Source of the DNA: Deltaproteobacteria bacterium
GTDB taxonomy: Bacteria > Myxococcota_C > UBA6777
DNA length: 64,000 bases
Assembly (NCBI GenBank): GCA_006226375.1
Contig: SBHC01000064.1
Location: forward strand, 1-64,000
Direction of reading: 5' to 3'
Each line of letters starts with the position of its first letter. Position 1 is the first letter of the stretch. The notes below the pieces were generated by a model. That model did not search any database and had not been told where the DNA came from. It saw only the letters and a program-made list of their open reading frames with translations. The position numbers and the translations under genes are program-made. Shown here piece after piece: positions 61,259-64,000 of this stretch.

Positions 61259-63841
61259 ATGACCAAGACCACAGGATTTCGCGTCGCGTTGTGCGCCTTT
61301 CTGCTCCTCCTTGGCGTATGGGGAAGCGCAAGCTGCTCCAACAACACAACTGGCCAGGAACCCACCACAGAAGCCACCGACAACGATGGCGGCGGTGGAA
61401 GCGACACCAACACCAACGATACCACCAGCGCGGGACAAAGCTATACCCTCGGCTCCTTCAAGATCACCGTGGACAAGACCCAGTTTAAGATCCTTCGTCA
61501 AGACGGATCTGTGTTGCTCGAATCTCCGGTGTTGGGTAGCGCAGGCGACAAGGCGCTCCCTGCCTTGCTGGGATGGCGCAAGAGCGACCCAGTCGTGGCG
61601 ATGAACTTCGGTATGTTTCTGTTTGACGAGACGGAAGCACCCAAGTGGTCGATCACGGAGTCGTTCTCGGTGGAATCCTCCGATGATAAGAGCGTGACCC
61701 TCAAAGCTGGCGACGCTACAGGAACCCTGACCCTGGAAAACCCAGAGGTCCTGCGGGTGAATTGGAAGGTCAGTACGCCAGGAGCCAACCGTGTGGTCCA
61801 GTCGTTTGCCTGTGGCAAGGAGGAGCGCTTCTTTGGAATGGGCGCCAAGGTCCATGGCTCGGAGCACCGGGGCGAGGTCCTTCCGGCCTGGGTATCGGAG
61901 CAAGGCATCGACAAGATCCGCCGCAAAACACCGGGTGAAGGCTTCCCCATCACAGGCGACATCCACGACGCCTACCTCGCAGTCCCTTACATCATGAGCA
62001 GCCGGGGCTTTGGCTTGTTGGTCGAAGACAGCCGACGCAGCGTCTTCCATATCTGCGCCGCCGACGCTCCCGACCGTTGGTCCGTGGAGTTGTGGCACAA
62101 CGAGCTAAAGTTCCTTGTCATCAATGGACCCAAGCCCCTCGATATTGTCGAACGTTTGACCGCGATCACCGGCCGCCCCAGGCTTCTTCCGAAGTGGGCG
62201 CTGGCTCCCTGGATGGACGCGATTTACGGCCAGGACAAGGTGCTTAAGACAGCCGAGAAGTACCGCACCGAAAAGATTCCTTCCTCTGTGATCTGGACCG
62301 AAGACTGGGTCGGAGCGTTTGAAGACGCCCGAGGCTACCACCTCAAGTACCAGTGGAAGGCCGACACCACGCTCTACCCTGACGTCAAAAAGATGACCGA
62401 CCAGTTGCACGCGAAAGGCTTCAAGTTCTTCGGTTACTTCAACTCCTTTATCAAACGCGGTTTGCCTCATTGGGAGGAGGCCCTCAAAGGCAACCACACC
62501 ATCAAAGACAAGGACGGCAAGCCCATCCAATTCTCCGGTGTGTTCTTTGAAGACAACACCCTGCCCGACCTCACCCGACCCGAAACCATCGCCTGGATCA
62601 AAGGCTACATGTCCGACGCGATCAAGCTCGGAATCGACGGCTGGATGGCCGACTACGGAGAGTGGTTGCCGCTCAACACTGTGATGCACGACGGTCGGAC
62701 AGGCTGGGAAGCTCACAACCTCTACCCGGTGATGTGGCAAAAGCTTAACCGTGAAGTGTTCGACAAAGAACGCCCCGATGGAGACTACGTGTTCTTCGTT
62801 CGCTCCGGCTGGACAGGAACAGGTGGACTTGCCCCTGTGGTATGGGCCGGCGACCAACAAACCGAGTTTGGCGGCGGCGACGGATTGCGCAGCGTCATTC
62901 CCATTGCGATCAACTCCGGCGTCAGCGGTATCCCCGTGATGACACATGACATCGCTGGCTACTCGTCGATCGGAGTCCCGCCCAGCACCAAGGAGCTGTT
63001 CTTCCGCTGGACCCAACTTGGCGCGTTCTCCCCCATCTTCCGCACACACCATGGCTCCTTCGCCGACCGGAACTGGCATTGGGACAAAGACAAAGAGACC
63101 ATCGACATGTTCCGCACCTACACGAAGATCCACATCGCGATGTTCCCCTACAGGTATCACCTCGCGAAGCTGGCATCGGAGAAGGGCTATCCGATGATGC
63201 GTCACCTTCACCTGCACTACCCAGAGGATCCGAAGGTCGCTCGCATTGACGACCAGTTCTTACTGGGCGAATCGGTCCTCGTCGCACCAGTTCAGAAAGA
63301 CAAGGCCACCGAACGTGAAGTCTACCTGCCCAAAGGGGTTTGGTACCATTACTTTACAGAAGCACCGCTGGAAGGCGGCAAAAGCCATACAGTCAAAGCA
63401 GGACTCCAGGAGATCCCGGTGTTTGTCAAAGCAGGTGCAATCCTGCCCGAGTTTGCGGCTGAGATCGACACGTTGGCGAAGTCCACAGACAAAGATGTTA
63501 AGGATCTCACTGCAGCCGAGGAAGGACCTCTTCGTGTTCGCGTCTACACGGGCGCAAGCAGCAACTTTACGCTGTACGACGGCACCACCTTTGCTTTGGA
63601 GCACAAGGAAACACCCAAAGGTGAACCGACGGTAACGGTCGATGGTACAGAGTTCAAAGCCTGCCAGGGCGACACCAAAGAAAACTGCGTGATGAAGACC
63701 AGTGACCACAGCGTGGAAGCTTACGTCACCAACTCCACAGGTTTTACCCTTCAATCCAAACAAGGCGGCAAAGACTCTCTCACCTTCACCACGGCCAAAG
63801 CCCCCAAAGCCCGCACCTTTATCGTCCGCATCGTGTGGTAG
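61259..63841 (+). CDS. Glycoside hydrolase family 31 lipoprotein
   Basis: A hydrophobic signal ends near GSASCSNN, a possible lipobox, followed by a Thr/Asn/Gly linker. The GH31 N-terminal beta-sandwich includes KEERFFGMGAKVHG. The TIM barrel has IWTEDWVGAF, the nucleophile Asp in DGWMADYGEW (about 463) and the acid/base Asp in VWAGDQ (about 532), then DIAGYSSIG. The nucleophile motif and WAGDQ are close to the YihQ-like/alpha-xylosidase side of the family. The barrel is complete and a C-terminal beta domain follows. It probably cleaves alpha-linked sugars at the cell surface. The start at 61259 has AGGGG 11 bp upstream. Confidence 0.9.
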   Translation: MTKTTGFRVALCAFLLLLGVWGSASCSNNTTGQEPTTEATDNDGGGGSDTNTNDTTSAGQSYTLGSFKITVDKTQFKILRQDGSVLLESPVLGSAGDKALPALLGWRKSDPVVAMNFGMFLFDETEAPKWSITESFSVESSDDKSVTLKAGDATGTLTLENPEVLRVNWKVSTPGANRVVQSFACGKEERFFGMGAKVHGSEHRGEVLPAWVSEQGIDKIRRKTPGEGFPITGDIHDAYLAVPYIMSSRGFGLLVEDSRRSVFHICAADAPDRWSVELWHNELKFLVINGPKPLDIVERLTAITGRPRLLPKWALAPWMDAIYGQDKVLKTAEKYRTEKIPSSVIWTEDWVGAFEDARGYHLKYQWKADTTLYPDVKKMTDQLHAKGFKFFGYFNSFIKRGLPHWEEALKGNHTIKDKDGKPIQFSGVFFEDNTLPDLTRPETIAWIKGYMSDAIKLGIDGWMADYGEWLPLNTVMHDGRTGWEAHNLYPVMWQKLNREVFDKERPDGDYVFFVRSGWTGTGGLAPVVWAGDQQTEFGGGDGLRSVIPIAINSGVSGIPVMTHDIAGYSSIGVPPSTKELFFRWTQLGAFSPIFRTHHGSFADRNWHWDKDKETIDMFRTYTKIHIAMFPYRYHLAKLASEKGYPMMRHLHLHYPEDPKVARIDDQFLLGESVLVAPVQKDKATEREVYLPKGVWYHYFTEAPLEGGKSHTVKAGLQEIPVFVKAGAILPEFAAEIDTLAKSTDKDVKDLTAAEEGPLRVRVYTGASSNFTLYDGTTFALEHKETPKGEPTVTVDGTEFKACQGDTKENCVMKTSDHSVEAYVTNSTGFTLQSKQGGKDSLTFTTAKAPKARTFIVRIVW

Positions 63842-64000
63842 CCTCCCCAACGCTCCCTTGCACCCAAGTCCAAAGCCGTTTACCCTGACACATGCTATCT
63901 GCAACATCAGCTTGAAGCGTCGTATCGCTTCCTACAAGGGGTAAACGTTCGATCGATGAGCATCAAAAAGGATGGGCAAGAGGGAAATGCCACCACCATG

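Noticed and set aside
61058-62098. A 346-residue minus-strand open frame
   Set aside because: It overlaps the GH31 gene, which has all family motifs. The antisense frame has none.

Overview
The window most likely comes from a member of the Myxococcota or a close relative with moderate GC content. Two large exported proteins end in MYXO-CTERM-type tails (Cys-rich patch, hydrophobic span, Arg cluster). Two others carry nine copies each of the MopE-type CDGxDNDCDG metal-binding motif. Many products are Cys-rich lipoproteins, and a caspase-like protein and a lipase-maturation-factor homologue are present. I saw no tRNA, rRNA, CRISPR array, insertion sequence or phage gene. The organism assignment is inferred from protein families only. 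|| Layout. 1-2.5 kb: the end of an unknown gene with a terminator, then recN. 2.8-12.9 kb: an envelope block with a VWA/MopE-repeat MYXO-CTERM protein, an alpha/beta hydrolase, a universal stress protein behind a perfect FNR-type box, a MopE-repeat lipoprotein, an exported Arg-rich protein and a four-repeat Cys-rich lipoprotein. 13-25.5 kb: a membrane-anchored protein of carboxypeptidase-regulatory-like modules, a lipase maturation factor homologue, a second exported basic protein behind two perfect CRP-type sites, cytochrome c plus a renalase-like flavoprotein, a penicillin-acylase-family hydrolase, a methyltransferase, a DUF2805 protein and a LOG-family protein. || 25.6-35.3 kb: acetate-type metabolism (a two-subunit VC_2705-type sodium symporter and acetyl-CoA synthetase) flanking a 1286-residue surface protein, then a CNNM/CorC-like membrane protein. 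35.3-44.4 kb: an anchored FkbM-type methyltransferase behind a 22-bp tandem repeat, a RelA/SpoT-type HD hydrolase, an unknown protein, rpsT, a greatly enlarged GlmS-like protein, and a BrkB/YihY membrane protein behind a very strong promoter and a structured leader. 44.5-49.4 kb: an SdpI-like protein, an exported M20 peptidase, an orphan DNA methyltransferase and an exported caspase-like protein. || 49.4-64 kb: a beta-propeller-type secreted protein, two collagen-like proteins (one with a C1q-like head and the same Cys-rich N-terminal module as the MopE lipoprotein), an Rpn-like nuclease-family protein, an ECF sigma factor with a probable membrane anti-sigma factor, an unknown lipoprotein with a small membrane protein, and a GH31 glycosidase lipoprotein. 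|| Working together: most of the window encodes cell-surface and envelope functions. The clearest functional units are the symporter pair with acetyl-CoA synthetase, cytochrome c with the flavoprotein, the sigma/anti-sigma pair and the collagen-like pair. The CRP/FNR-type operators suggest that some of the exported and stress proteins respond to oxygen or nutrient state.
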